Assembly: GCA_035541895.1 (NCBI GenBank)
Contig: DATKMK010000114.1
Location: forward strand, 1 to 64,000
DNA: 64,000 nucleotides
Reading direction: 5' to 3'
DNA from: DATKMK01 sp035541895
Lineage (GTDB): Bacteria > Desulfobacterota > Binatia > HRBIN30 > JACQVA1
This document shows, in pieces, positions 1-9,027 of this stretch. The notes beneath the pieces are model-generated. The model had not been told where the DNA came from. It saw only the letters and a program-made list of their open reading frames with translations, and did no database searches. The translations under genes were made by a program, and so were the position numbers. The first letter of the stretch is position 1; every line of letters begins with the position of its first letter.

Positions 1-3000
1 CGGCGCGAACAGATCTGTCAGGTCCTGCCATTCCCTGTTTTCGATGCATGCCAACCAACGATCGCCCGCCCGCGTCGCCGCGTTCGGCGGGATGCGGAGC
101 GGGTCGGGCCGCAGCTCCTCGAAGTGGGCTCTGGCCTCATCAAGTTGATCGAGGCTGTAGGCGTCGACCCGCTGGATCAATCCGTCCGGACCGACGGCGC
201 TCGCGATGACCATGGGAATCTCGAATTGGCCACCGTCGCGAGTACCGAGCCAACGGAACATCAACAGCAAGCCGCGATCGTCGAGAGCGAGGACATGATC
301 GACGCGCAGCGTGACGTCGGGTGCAAGTTCGAGGAGGGCGCGGAAGGAGACCTCGTACTCGTCGCGCGAGCGGAACCCACCCACGAAGGCCCCGTATCCG
401 AGCGGGCGGTGGTCTTCGATGACCACTGCGGGGCTGAGGGCCGCGGTAAACCGCTCCCAGTCGCGCGTGGCCAAGGCCTGCTCCACCTCCTGATGCCCCT
501 TCAACACATGTGGGTATGCAGCGGCTTCGCCGGCGTCGAAGCGCTGGTCGAGTTCGGCGTAGGCGGCGTCGAGGTCGTCGGGATCGAAGAGCACGATTTC
601 CAGTGAGCGACCCTCGTCATCGACCTCGTCGAGGACGAGGTAGTCGATCGCCAGTGCGCCCCCTCCGGCTTCCACCTCGCCCTCGAAGCTCATCCTGCTC
701 AGGGACAGGCGCTCGGCGCGGGTGGCGATGGGCGTGATCACCCAGCGACTGTGCGGTCCGTCGAAGAACACCCGTAGCTGCTCGAAATGGGTCCCGAGCG
801 GGATCCGCGTGCGCATGAGTCGGCGGCGATCGTCTGCGCGGCACCCCGGCGCGTGGAGCGCCACAACCGCTTCCCAGTCACGGGCAGCCCAGGCCTGTGT
901 GATGCGGTCGTTCATGCGCGTCGCGGCGTTCTCGAAGCGGACGGCCGGCGGCGCGGAACCTAGCCCCCTGGCCCCCTTCCCTGCGAGGGAAGGGGGAATC
1001 GCTCCCCTCTCCGCTTGGGAAAGGGGTAGGGGGAGAGGTTCTTGTGGCCCGCCGGTCAGCTCGTTGAAGCGCGCCCTCGCCGCGTCGAGCTGGTCGAGGT
1101 CGTAGATGTCGATGCGCTCGATCCGGCGTTGCGCGTCCAGCTCGACGACGCCCGCGAACGCAATCTCGAATGAGCCGCCGTGGCGGGAGCCCTGCAGCAC
1201 GAGTTGTTGGAGGAAGCCGCGATCGCAGCCGCGGATGTGTGTAAAGCGGCCGACGACGTCCGGAGCGAGATCGATCCAAACGCGGACGTTCTTTTCCACC
1301 CACGCCTCGACACCGCGCGTCGTGCCGAGACCGGTGATGCGCCGGTGATCGTGCTCTTCGAGCGTCGGAGCACACAGCGCGGCCAACGCCTCCCAATCGC
1401 GTTTGGCGATGCTCTGTCCGAGCAGCGTGTTCAGGCCTCCGAGCGCGACGCCTTCCCCCGCGTCGTAGCGCCGATCCAACTCGGCGTAGGCGGCGTCGAG
1501 GTCGTCGGGGTCGAACACGAGGATTGCGATGCTGCGGCCCTCGCCGTCGACCTCGTCGACGCAGAGATAGTCGATGGCGAGGTCGCCGCCACCTTCCACG
1601 ACCTCACCTTCGAAGAGCAAACGGCTGAGCGCCAGGCGCTCGCCGCGCGTCGCCAGAGGGGTGATGGTCCAGCGACTGTTCGGCACCTCGAAGTAGACGC
1701 GGAAATTCTCCATGGTGAGATCGATTCCACCTTCGACGCGCATGAGCCGGCGGCGATCTTCGACTTGACAGGTCGGGGCGTGCAGCGCCGTAAGCGCGTC
1801 CCAGTCACGCGCCAACCAGGCACGCGTGAAGCGCTCGTTGAGGCGGGTGGCGGCGTTGGCGAAATGCGGCTCGCGCGAACCCTCTTCCATTCTCCCCCTA
1901 CCAAGGGGAGACACCGAGGGGTTGACCAGCGCATCGAAACGCGCCAGCGCCTCGGCTGCGCGTTCGGCGTCGAAGAGCTCCATGCGGGCCACCAGGCCCT
2001 CGCTCCCAAGAACCATGAGTTGGAGGAAAGGCCGCTCGTAGGGGCCGCGGCTCACGCGCAAGGCGCCGGTGTTCGTATTGCGGACGAGGAGCGCGCTGGG
2101 ATTGGCCGCGAGCACCTCTTCAATGCGGTTGGTGACGTCTTCCGCGTCGTCGAGCAGGCTGCGGAGCCATTGCTGAATCGCCGGAATCCCCGTGAGCGCG
2201 CCAACGCCGGCCGTCCGGTGGTCTGCGTACTCGATGTTAGCCGCCCATGCCCCCGCGAAGGCTTCTGGGTCATACGCCTGCGTCATCACCCCGATAGAGT
2301 GGGCGATCGTCGCGGCGCGCGTGCGCTCGGGGCCGTCGGGCAGCAGCTCGGCGTAGCGCTCGTACAGGCGGACGACCGCGTCGCCTAACCGATTAGAGGC
2401 GAAATCCTCTGTCCGGCGGGCGCGCGCCTTCGCGTCCGCTTCGATCAGGCTCAGCTTCTCCCCCTCGATGGCATCGACGTCGACGATCCCGCCGGTGTAG
2501 CCGCTCGCCGATGACGTTTGGCGGCACAGCGCAAGGGAATCGCCGAGGATCGCCAGCGGCTCGAACCTGCAGGTCGGGTCTTGAGCGCGCAGGAGGGCGC
2601 GATACGAGATGAGCACCCCGTTGCGGTCGATGACGGCGCCGGTGGTGTGGTCCACGACTTCCACATCGTCAGCGACGAGCGCTGCCAGTGCGTCGGCATC
2701 TCCGGCGGCAACCGCAGCCGTGACGCGGGACGCGTGCGCGGTTGCCGCGTTCAACCGGACGCGGCGCGCGGTGCGCAGCGTCCCCTCTTCGATGCTCCCC
2801 TTGCCTAGGGGAGACGCACAGGGGTGCTCCTCCGCGAGGGAGCGCGCCCTGATGGGTGCGGCGACAAGAGCACTCTCCGTAGGGCCGGTAGGCGCAGGCT
2901 TCAGGGTGCGTCCCTGCGCTGTCGTTTGTGCCGCACGCGCGCGCTCGACGAGCAAGGTGGCGCCTTTCGTTTCCCACAGCTCTATGGCGCGTGCCTCTTC

Positions 3001-6000
3001 GGCGGTCGCTTCGCGTTCTCTCCCGGCGGCGCGCAGCGCTGCCGCCAGTGCGATGCGCGCGTTGGCGTGCAGCAACAACGCGTCGGTGGCCGCCGCGATC
3101 GCAACCGCGGTGCGCGCCACCTCGACTGCGCCCGCGTGCTCCCCGCGTGCTGCCAGCGTCTCCGCGCGCACGCGCCGCCAAGCGATGGCGGCTTGCAAGT
3201 CGTCGCCCGCCAGCGCTTCGCTCTCGTGGCTCACCCGCTCCGCCTCATTCGCATGACCCTGGACAAACAGTGCGCGCCCGAGCAGGGCCCCGGCCCGCGC
3301 GGCATCGATCGCCAACCCGTTGGCCCGAAAGCCCTCGTACGCGATGCTGAGGCTGCGTGCCGCCGCCGCCGCGTTCTCTTCGATGAGCTCGATGAGCCCG
3401 CTGTACAAGTCGGTCTCCAGCACCTGCTGCGTGATCCCCAGCTCCTCGACCATTTTGCGTGCCGAGGTGATCATCCGTCGTGCGGCATCGCTGCGTCCGC
3501 GCAGCGCTTCGAGCACTGCCTGGCAGCGCAACGCCACGGCCTCCACCGCAGCTGCGCCCTGGGTGATGCGCAGCACGCGCACGACGTCGAGGCAGCGGCC
3601 GCTCGCGCGCGTCACCGGACTTGGTCCCCACAACGCCGCTTGTGGCGCGCCGGCGAGTACGGCGTTGGAGCGCCGGCGATCGTTGACTTGCCGCGCCGCC
3701 GCCAGTGCCTTGTCCAGCGCCGTCTCGGCTGTGCCGATCGCCCCCATTCGCTGCAGCGCCAACGCATGCACTTGGTGCGCCTTCGCCTCGCCGGCAACAT
3801 CGCCAAGCCTGGCCAGCTCACTTGCCGCGGCGGCCAGCGCCTCGACCGTTCCGCGCAGGGCTTGTGGGTCGGTCAACACCGCGAGTTGTGCGGTGAAGCA
3901 GATGTGCCAGGCGGCAAGACGCAGGGGGTTAGGGGCTAGGGGGTTGGCGGTCAGGGGTTGATCTCCTCCCATAACCCCTAGCCCCTTGACCCCTAACCCC
4001 TTGAGCCCGCCCAGTGCATCGATTGCCGTTTTGGCGTGCGCGACGTCGCCCGCAGCAAGCAGTGCTTCGCACCAGTCGAGGGTGAGGTCCGCGCGGGCGG
4101 GGCTCGCTTCGTCGAGCGCGCGTAGGGCGCGCCCCAGAAGATCGGCGGCGACCGAGACGTCGTCGCGCGCCAGCGCGCGCCGGCCCGCCGCGCCCAGGTA
4201 GCGCGCGGCGCGCTCGCCGAGCGCTGTCCCCGTGGCATCGAGCGGCCCCAGCTCGCGCAGGTGTTGGTGCGCCTGCTCCAGATGCCAGCCGATCATCTCG
4301 TCGTGCTCGATCGAGTCGCCGACGCGGTGTTCGATCCACTCGGCGACCCGCCCGTGCAGGTCGGCGCGGGTTTCCTTCAACAGCCGGCGATACGCCGCGT
4401 CGCGGGTCAGGCCGTGGTGAAAGCGCAGCGCCGGCTCGCCGAGAAACCACGCCGTGTCGGGCTCGATCAGCTCGCTGCGCCGCAGCGCTTCGAGCCGTGC
4501 GTCGAGGTCGCAAACCTCGCGCGGCAGGAGATGGGCCACCGCCCCGCGCGAGAACTGCCGGCCGATCACGGCGGCGCGTTCGAGCACGGTGCGGTCCTCC
4601 GCGCGCACGCGCTCGATGCGCGCCGCGAGCAGCGCGTGGATCGTCGGCGGCATGTCGAGCGTGGCGAGGTCGACCGCCGCTGTCCAGCGCCCGCCGTCCG
4701 GCTTCAACGCGCCATCGTGGACCAGCATGCGCACCAATTCCGCCACGAACAGCGGGTTGCCTTCGCTGGTGGCGAGCACCCGCCCCGCCACCGCCGCCGG
4801 GAGCACATCGGTTCCGATCACATTGGCGGCCAAACGCATCGCGGCGCTTGCGTCGAGCCCCGCGAGGATCACCACCTCGCGAGCGAGCGCGCCGGGGACC
4901 GTCAGTGAGGAACGTAGAGCGCGCAGTTCCGGTCGGGCCGCGGCCAGTACCAGCACCGGCATGCCGGTGCCCCATTGCACCAAATGCTCGATCAGGTCGA
5001 GCAGCAGCGGCTCTGCCCACTGGAGATCGTCGACCGCCAGCACCACCGGTTGCCGGGCGGCGAGTTCCGCGAGAAAGCGGCGTACGACGAAGAACGTCTC
5101 TTCAGGTGCGGCCGGCGTACCGGCGAGGAGCGCGGCGACGCCGTCGGCGATGCGGGAACGCTCGGTGGTGTCGGGCAGGGCGGCCGCGACGACCGCGCGC
5201 AGATCTTCCCCCTCCTTGGTAGGGAGAGGGATTTGAACTCCGCCTGCGAGGTCGCTTCGCAGATACACCCGCACCGCCCGTGCAATCGGCGCAAAGGTGG
5301 CGCCGCCCGCCGACTCGCAGCGGGCGCTCAGCACCATGGCACCGTTGCTCACACGCCGCGTTACTTCCTCAAGCAGCCGCGACTTGCCGAGCCCCGGCGA
5401 GCCCAGAATCATCGCGAGCCGCGTGCGGGAGTCTGCCACCGCCGTGTGATAGACCGCCAGCAGCCGGCGCAGTTCGTCGTCACGGCCGACGAAGGCAACG
5501 GCCGCTGCGCCGGCCGGTCGATCGAGGGAGACCACGCGGTACGCCGCAACGGTTTCGGTGCGGCCCTTCAGTGCGCGCACCCCGATCGATTCCAGTGTCA
5601 CCAACTCTCGCACCAGCCGCCGCGTCGCCTCTCCGATGATCGCTTCGCCGTCGCGTGCTTCTTGTTGCAGGCGCGCGGCGACGTTGGCGGGATCGCCCAC
5701 CACATCCGTGTTGTCCGCGCTCACGATGACTTCGCCGGTGTTGATGCCGATGCGCAGCCCGACATCGACGAGTGCGGTGGTGGTGCTCGCACGCAGTTCG
5801 CGAAACGCGTGCTGCATGGCGACGGCCGCACGCACGGCCCGAATCGCGTCGTCCTCGGCGACCTGCGGGACGCCGAAGGCCGCCATGACGCCGTCGCCGA
5901 GGAACTTCACCACGGTCCCGCCATGGGCTTCGATCGCCTCGCGCAGCGCCTGGTAATACCGCTCCATCAGCCGGCGGGTGGACTCGGCGTCGAGCCGCTC

Positions 6001-6252
6001 GTGCAACGACGTGGACCCGATCAAGTCGGCGAAGACAATGGTCACGACCTTGCGCGCCTCGACGCTCGTGGCGGCGTGCACGGGACTCTGAGCGGTTACC
6101 GCGGCCACTGGGTGCGCACACTGGGGGCAAAAGCGGGCCACCGCCGGCAGCGCGCCGCCGCACTGGACGCACCGCCGTGGCAGCGGCGCCGCACAGTGCA
6201 TGCAGAAACGCGCTTCCGCTGGGCTGTCTTGTCCGCAGCTCACGCAGGTCAT
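1..6252 (-). CDS. Giant signalling protein: zinc ribbons, class III nucleotide cyclase, STAND-type ATPase, helical region and tandem SnoaL-like repeats (3' end outside window)
   Basis: Read on the minus strand from ATG 6252 (AGGCACG just upstream); 2084 codons are open to the window edge, so the C-terminus is missing. Seen: two zinc ribbons (C3, C6, C17, C20 and C28, C31, C42, C45); a class III cyclase domain at about residues 60-235 (VTIVFADLIGSTSL, KFLGDGVMAAFG); Walker A LGSPGLGKSR near residue 280 and Walker B VVLAVDDLQW near 405; a long helical, probably TPR-like region to about 1130; then repeated SnoaL/NTF2-like units, each opening with NAAT. The family is known for cyclase-ATPase-TPR regulators resembling soluble adenylyl cyclase. 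Synthesis of cAMP and a sensing role for the repeats are inference. The gene stands alone. Five short GC-rich inserts interrupt it without breaking the frame. Codon phase was followed by hand across all joins examined. Confidence 0.85.
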   Translation of the reverse strand, partial: MTCVSCGQDSPAEARFCMHCAAPLPRRCVQCGGALPAVARFCPQCAHPVAAVTAQSPVHAATSVEARKVVTIVFADLIGSTSLHERLDAESTRRLMERYYQALREAIEAHGGTVVKFLGDGVMAAFGVPQVAEDDAIRAVRAAVAMQHAFRELRASTTTALVDVGLRIGINTGEVIVSADNTDVVGDPANVAARLQQEARDGEAIIGEATRRLVRELVTLESIGVRALKGRTETVAAYRVVSLDRPAGAAAVAFVGRDDELRRLLAVYHTAVADSRTRLAMILGSPGLGKSRLLEEVTRRVSNGAMVLSARCESAGGATFAPIARAVRVYLRSDLAGGVQIPLPTKEGEDLRAVVAAALPDTTERSRIADGVAALLAGTPAAPEETFFVVRRFLAELAARQPVVLAVDDLQWAEPLLLDLIEHLVQWGTGMPVLVLAAARPELRALRSSLTVPGALAREVVILAGLDASAAMRLAANVIGTDVLPAAVAGRVLATSEGNPLFVAELVRMLVHDGALKPDGGRWTAAVDLATLDMPPTIHALLAARIERVRAEDRTVLERAAVIGRQFSRGAVAHLLPREVCDLDARLEALRRSELIEPDTAWFLGEPALRFHHGLTRDAAYRRLLKETRADLHGRVAEWIEHRVGDSIEHDEMIGWHLEQAHQHLRELGPLDATGTALGERAARYLGAAGRRALARDDVSVAADLLGRALRALDEASPARADLTLDWCEALLAAGDVAHAKTAIDALGGLKGLGVKGLGVMGGDQPLTANPLAPNPLRLAAWHICFTAQLAVLTDPQALRGTVEALAAAASELARLGDVAGEAKAHQVHALALQRMGAIGTAETALDKALAAARQVNDRRRSNAVLAGAPQAALWGPSPVTRASGRCLDVVRVLRITQGAAAVEAVALRCQAVLEALRGRSDAARRMITSARKMVEELGITQQVLETDLYSGLIELIEENAAAAARSLSIAYEGFRANGLAIDAARAGALLGRALFVQGHANEAERVSHESEALAGDDLQAAIAWRRVRAETLAARGEHAGAVEVARTAVAIAAATDALLLHANARIALAAALRAAGREREATAEEARAIELWETKGATLLVERARAAQTTAQGRTLKPAPTGPTESALVAAPIRARSLAEEHPCASPLGKGSIEEGTLRTARRVRLNAATAHASRVTAAVAAGDADALAALVADDVEVVDHTTGAVIDRNGVLISYRALLRAQDPTCRFEPLAILGDSLALCRQTSSASGYTGGIVDVDAIEGEKLSLIEADAKARARRTEDFASNRLGDAVVRLYERYAELLPDGPERTRAATIAHSIGVMTQAYDPEAFAGAWAANIEYADHRTAGVGALTGIPAIQQWLRSLLDDAEDVTNRIEEVLAANPSALLVRNTNTGALRVSRGPYERPFLQLMVLGSEGLVARMELFDAERAAEALARFDALVNPSVSPLGRGRMEEGSREPHFANAATRLNERFTRAWLARDWDALTALHAPTCQVEDRRRLMRVEGGIDLTMENFRVYFEVPNSRWTITPLATRGERLALSRLLFEGEVVEGGGDLAIDYLCVDEVDGEGRSIAILVFDPDDLDAAYAELDRRYDAGEGVALGGLNTLLGQSIAKRDWEALAALCAPTLEEHDHRRITGLGTTRGVEAWVEKNVRVWIDLAPDVVGRFTHIRGCDRGFLQQLVLQGSRHGGSFEIAFAGVVELDAQRRIERIDIYDLDQLDAARARFNELTGGPQEPLPLPLSQAERGAIPPSLAGKGARGLGSAPPAVRFENAATRMNDRITQAWAARDWEAVVALHAPGCRADDRRRLMRTRIPLGTHFEQLRVFFDGPHSRWVITPIATRAERLSLSRMSFEGEVEAGGGALAIDYLVLDEVDDEGRSLEIVLFDPDDLDAAYAELDQRFDAGEAAAYPHVLKGHQEVEQALATRDWERFTAALSPAVVIEDHRPLGYGAFVGGFRSRDEYEVSFRALLELAPDVTLRVDHVLALDDRGLLLMFRWLGTRDGGQFEIPMVIASAVGPDGLIQRVDAYSLDQLDEARAHFEELRPDPLRIPPNAATRAGDRWLACIENREWQDLTDLFAP
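960..1046. repeat. In-frame double-hairpin insert before a SnoaL-like unit (copy 3)
   Basis: A perfect inverted repeat has 11-base arms at 972-982 and 986-996 around a GCG loop. A second, imperfect hairpin lies at 1003-1040. The coding strand reads LPLPLSQAERGAIPPSLAGK before the unit opening ENAATRMNDR. The location matches the other two copies, but the sequence is a different variant. Confidence 0.75.
1880..1922. repeat. In-frame palindromic insert before a SnoaL-like unit (copy 2)
   Basis: TCTCCCC and GGGGAGA arms with a short loop. It encodes SVSPLGRGRMEEG in the linker before the unit opening ANAATRLNER. Its base sequence is clearly related to the copy at 2782-2826. Confidence 0.75.
2782..2826. 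repeat. In-frame palindromic insert before a SnoaL-like unit (copy 1)
   Basis: CTCCCCT and AGGGGAG arms flank TGCC. Aligned without gaps to the insert at 1880-1922, about 34 of 41 bases agree, and the orientation is the same. It encodes CASPLGKGSIEEG in the linker just before a unit that opens LNAATAHASR. Confidence 0.75.
3922..4006. repeat. In-frame long inverted G/C-tract repeat in the helical region
   Basis: The left half is rich in GGGGTTAGGGGCTAGGGGG and the right half in ATAACCCCTAGCCCCTTGA, separated by about 25 bases, so the two halves can pair. Translated on the minus strand it gives a low-complexity LGGLKGLGVKGLGVMGG stretch followed by PLTANPLAPNPLRL. The coding frame continues on both sides. 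Confidence 0.7.
5206..5233. repeat. In-frame GC-rich insert in the ATPase domain
   Basis: CCCCCTCC and GGGAGAGGG flank TTGGTA, forming an imperfect hairpin. On the coding strand it adds roughly IPLPTKEGEDL near residue 345 of the cyclase-ATPase protein. It resembles the other inserts in this gene but is the least regular one. Confidence 0.5.
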
Positions 6253-6489
6253 CGTGCCTCGTCTACTCGTTCAGCGCCGCGGGGAGACTCGATTCGTCAA
6301 CGCGGTGCGATTCTTCAAGTGCGCCAGACGTCCTCCTTCACCTGATTCTCTCCGGCTAGAGACCTCTCGGGGTCGGGAGAACCGCAACCATTGGTCGCGA
6401 GTTCGCGGCGAACCCGAGGCCGTGTCATAGCGACGACACACCGCCGTGACTGGCGGGAATACGTGCCGGCACCAATGCTTCAGGCGGAG

Positions 6490-6861
6490 TTAGAGGGGAT
6501 CGTTGGGCGAAGGAGGAAGCTTCAGTCGACGGATTGCGACTGGAGTGAAGGCGCGCTGGCGGACTCGGAGAATCCGACGAGTCGCAGTTGATTGCAGCTC
6601 GTGATTGCGGAAGACGGCGAACTCGGCGTCGCTGACCGGCTCCAGGTACCATGAGCCATCTGCGCCCCGAACCGGTGAGCGCGTCAGACCTGAATGTCTC
6701 GCCGCCGCAGTTCGGCCGTGGCAGCAAGCGAGGTAATCTCCGCGCCTCAATGCCGCGACGAATAGACAGGCGACCAACAGGATGACGAAGGCCGAGAGGC
6801 ATGCGCGCGAACTGTGCACGGCACCCTTCACGATGTCGCTCGTATATCGAGCGACCTGCAA
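6490..6861 (-). CDS. Possible small single-pass membrane protein, function unknown
   Basis: 123 codons from a TTG start with no obvious ribosome site. A hydrophobic stretch at residues 20-39 (CLSAFVILLVACLFVAALRR) would make one membrane segment. The soluble tail (DGSWYLEPVSDAEFAVF) looks protein-like rather than the Arg/Pro-rich product of a shadow frame. No family recognised. An overlapping minus-strand frame at 6425-6868 looks worse in composition. It could be chance coding. Confidence 0.35.
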   Translation of the reverse strand: MQVARYTSDIVKGAVHSSRACLSAFVILLVACLFVAALRRGDYLACCHGRTAAARHSGLTRSPVRGADGSWYLEPVSDAEFAVFRNHELQSTATRRILRVRQRAFTPVAIRRLKLPPSPNDPL

Positions 6862-6973
6862 GGGTCAAGGCAATTCATCCCCGCGACGCCGGGCCGTGAA
6901 CCTCAACGGCGATCATGAGAGCTCGGGTCCTCTTGAAGCAGCGGCGCGCAACCAGTACGGATCAACTCGTCAC

Positions 6974-6979
6974 AGGAGG
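6974..6979 (+). promoter_or_regulatory. Ribosome binding site that sets the acyl-CoA dehydrogenase start
   Basis: AGGAGG lies four bases before ATG 6984. It selects this start over an in-frame ATG at 6915, whose extra 23 residues are unlike the family. Confidence 0.85.
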
Positions 6980-6983
6980 CATC

Positions 6984-8132
6984 ATGCGACGCGACATCTT
7001 TACCGAAGAGCATCAGCAATTCCGCGAGCAGTTCAAGCGCTTCGCGGAGAGGGAGATCGTGCCCAAGGTCGAGGGCTGGAATGCGCGCGGGATGAGCGAT
7101 CGCGAGACCTGGCGCCGCGCCGGCGCCGAAGGATTTCTCGGGGCCAACGCGCCCGCCGAGTACGGCGGCGCCGGCGCCGATTTCCTGTACGACGCGATCG
7201 TCATGGAAGAGATGGCGCGGATCCGCGCCCACGGCATGATGATCTCGCTGCACTCCGATATCTGTATGCCGTACATCGCCACCTACGGGAGCGACGCGCA
7301 GAAGGAGAACTACCTCCCGGGCGCGATTCGCGGCGAGATTCTCCTCGGCATCGCCATGACCGAGCCCGGTACCGGCTCGGATCTCGCCAATGTGCAGACC
7401 AAGGCGATCCGGCACGGCGATCACTACGTGTTGAACGGCTCCAAGATCTTCATCTCCAACGGCCAGATCGGCGACCTGTTCATCGTCGTCGCCAAGACCG
7501 ATCCGCACGCCAAGCCGGCGCATCGCGGTGTCAGCCTGCTGCTGGTCGAAGCGAACAGCCCGGGATTCGTTCGCGGCCGCAAGCTCGACAAGCTCGGACT
7601 CAAAGGCCAGGACACCAGTGAGCTGGCGTTCGAAGACTGCATCGTGCCCCTGGACAACCTGCTCGGCCAGGAAGGGCAAGGCTTCAAGATGTTGATGGAG
7701 AAGCTGCAGCAGGAGCGCCTATGCATCGCGGTCGCGTCGATGGCATCGTGTCGCCGCGCGCTCGACGATACGCTCGCCTACGTCAAGCAGCGTCACGCCT
7801 TCGGCCGGCCCATCGGGACGTTTCAGAACACGCAGTTCAAGTTGGCCGAGCTGGCCACCGAGGTGGAAATCGGCCAGGCGTTCGTCGACAAGCTGCTCGC
7901 GGCCCACGTGCGCGGCGAGGACGTCGTGATCGAAGTCAGCATGGCCAAGTGGTGGACCACCGACTTGCAAAAGCGGCTCACCAGCGAGTGCCTACAACTC
8001 CACGGCGGCTACGGCTTCATGCACGAATATCCGATCTCAACCGACTACGCAGACGCCGCGGTGCAGAGTATCTACGCCGGCACCAATGAAATCATGAAGG
8101 TCATCATCGCGCGGCGGATGGGACTGGAGTGA
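6984..8132 (+). CDS. Acyl-CoA dehydrogenase, long-chain/LCAD-like subtype
   Basis: A 382-residue flavoprotein expected to oxidise an acyl-CoA to the 2-enoyl-CoA and pass electrons to ETF. Seen: FAD-binding region MTEPGTGSDLANVQTK; C-terminal LHGGYGFMHEYPI and IYAGTNEIMK. The usual catalytic Glu of YEGT is Ala here, but LQQERLCIA keeps a Glu at the alternative position used by long-chain and isovaleryl enzymes, so the protein should be active. The start is fixed by AGGAGG. The neighbour downstream is exonuclease III 44 bases away, probably unrelated in function. The substrate cannot be read from sequence. Confidence 0.93.
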   Translation: MRRDIFTEEHQQFREQFKRFAEREIVPKVEGWNARGMSDRETWRRAGAEGFLGANAPAEYGGAGADFLYDAIVMEEMARIRAHGMMISLHSDICMPYIATYGSDAQKENYLPGAIRGEILLGIAMTEPGTGSDLANVQTKAIRHGDHYVLNGSKIFISNGQIGDLFIVVAKTDPHAKPAHRGVSLLLVEANSPGFVRGRKLDKLGLKGQDTSELAFEDCIVPLDNLLGQEGQGFKMLMEKLQQERLCIAVASMASCRRALDDTLAYVKQRHAFGRPIGTFQNTQFKLAELATEVEIGQAFVDKLLAAHVRGEDVVIEVSMAKWWTTDLQKRLTSECLQLHGGYGFMHEYPISTDYADAAVQSIYAGTNEIMKVIIARRMGLE

Positions 8133-8176
8133 CAGTAGGCGGGAACTGACTGCCGACTGCATACTGCCGGCCGCCT
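8133..8176. repeat. Short low-complexity repeat with an ACTGCC word
   Basis: The spacer carries GACTGCCGACTGCATACTGCC, a degenerate tandem repeat of a 7-8 base word, directly after a stop codon. A related CTACTGCCCTCTGCCTACT stretch lies at about 16168-16186. Function unknown. Confidence 0.5.
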
Positions 8177-8950
8177 ATGATGAAGATCGCCACTTGGAAC
8201 GTAAATTCATTGCGCGTGCGGTTGCCGCAGTTGATCGACTGGCTCGCCGCGATGCAGCCTGACGTGGTCGCTTTGCAGGAGACCAAGCTGATCGACGACG
8301 ACTTCCCGGTCGCCGAGATCGAGGCGGTGGGATATCGGGCGGTGTTCGCGGGTCAGAAGACCTACAACGGCGTCGCGATCGTCGGCCGATCGGCTGTGAC
8401 CGACATCGAACGCGAGTTGCCGGGGGCCGACGATCCGCAGCGGCGATTCCTCGCGGCAACGTACGGCGGAGTTCGCGTTGTCAATGTGTACGTGCCCAAC
8501 GGCGAGCGAGTCGGCTCGGACAAGTTTACGTACAAGCTCGAGTGGTTGGAACTGCTGGCGGCGTACGTTCGTCGGCAGATCGAACAATACCCGCGGCTGG
8601 TCGTGCTCGGCGATTTCAACGTCGCGCCGGAAGATTATGACGTGCACGATCCCAGAGAGTGGGCGGGGCAGGTGCTGTTCAGCGAACCCGAGCGCGCAGC
8701 GCTCCGCCGGCTCGTCGCGACGGGCCTGGTCGATGCGTTTCGGCTGTTCGAACAACCCGAGCGCAGCTTCAGTTGGTGGGACTATCGTCTGAACGCGTTC
8801 AAGCGGAATCGCGGCCTGCGCATTGATCACATCTTGGCCAGCGAGTCGCTCGGTCGCGCCTGCACGTCGTGCCGCATCGACATCGAACCGCGCCGCAGCG
8901 AACGGCCGTCGGATCACGCGCCGGTGATGGCCACGTTCGATGTGCCGTGA
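8177..8950 (+). CDS. xthA: Exodeoxyribonuclease III (AP endonuclease)
   Basis: 257 residues, the normal length for the family. It cleaves DNA 5' to abasic sites and degrades 3' ends in base excision repair. All family motifs are visible: WNVNSLR at the N-terminus, the metal ligand in LQETK, YVPNGERVGSDKF, the DxN pair in LGDFNVAPEDYD, RNRGLRIDHIL, and the catalytic SDH in ERPSDHAPVM. Two adjacent ATG codons (8177, 8180) could each be the start; there is no clear ribosome site. Transcribed after the acyl-CoA dehydrogenase. Confidence 0.95.
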   Translation: MMKIATWNVNSLRVRLPQLIDWLAAMQPDVVALQETKLIDDDFPVAEIEAVGYRAVFAGQKTYNGVAIVGRSAVTDIERELPGADDPQRRFLAATYGGVRVVNVYVPNGERVGSDKFTYKLEWLELLAAYVRRQIEQYPRLVVLGDFNVAPEDYDVHDPREWAGQVLFSEPERAALRRLVATGLVDAFRLFEQPERSFSWWDYRLNAFKRNRGLRIDHILASESLGRACTSCRIDIEPRRSERPSDHAPVMATFDVP

Positions 8951-9027
8951 ACCGCGTTGAGAATTGTGCGCGTTCCACCTAGGGAACGCGAGGAACGTTC
9001 AGGTCGGGTCGACGCAACGACGTTGTT

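Larger units (their letters stand above)
6253..6983. other. Gap between the divergent cyclase and acyl-CoA dehydrogenase genes
   Basis: This 731-base stretch has one weak reading frame on the minus strand (6490-6861). The rest shows no convincing gene, RNA or hairpin. Promoters for the two divergent genes should lie here, but no clear sigma-70 pair stood out. Confidence 0.5.

Noticed and set aside
6425..6868. Minus-strand frame of 147 codons in the gap after the cyclase gene
   Set aside because: Arg/Pro/Ser-rich with no domain or membrane pattern; it overlaps the somewhat better candidate at 6490-6861.
6984..8132. Acyl-CoA dehydrogenase judged inactive because YEGT is IYAGT
   Set aside because: The long-chain and isovaleryl type uses another Glu, and LQQERLCIA provides it.
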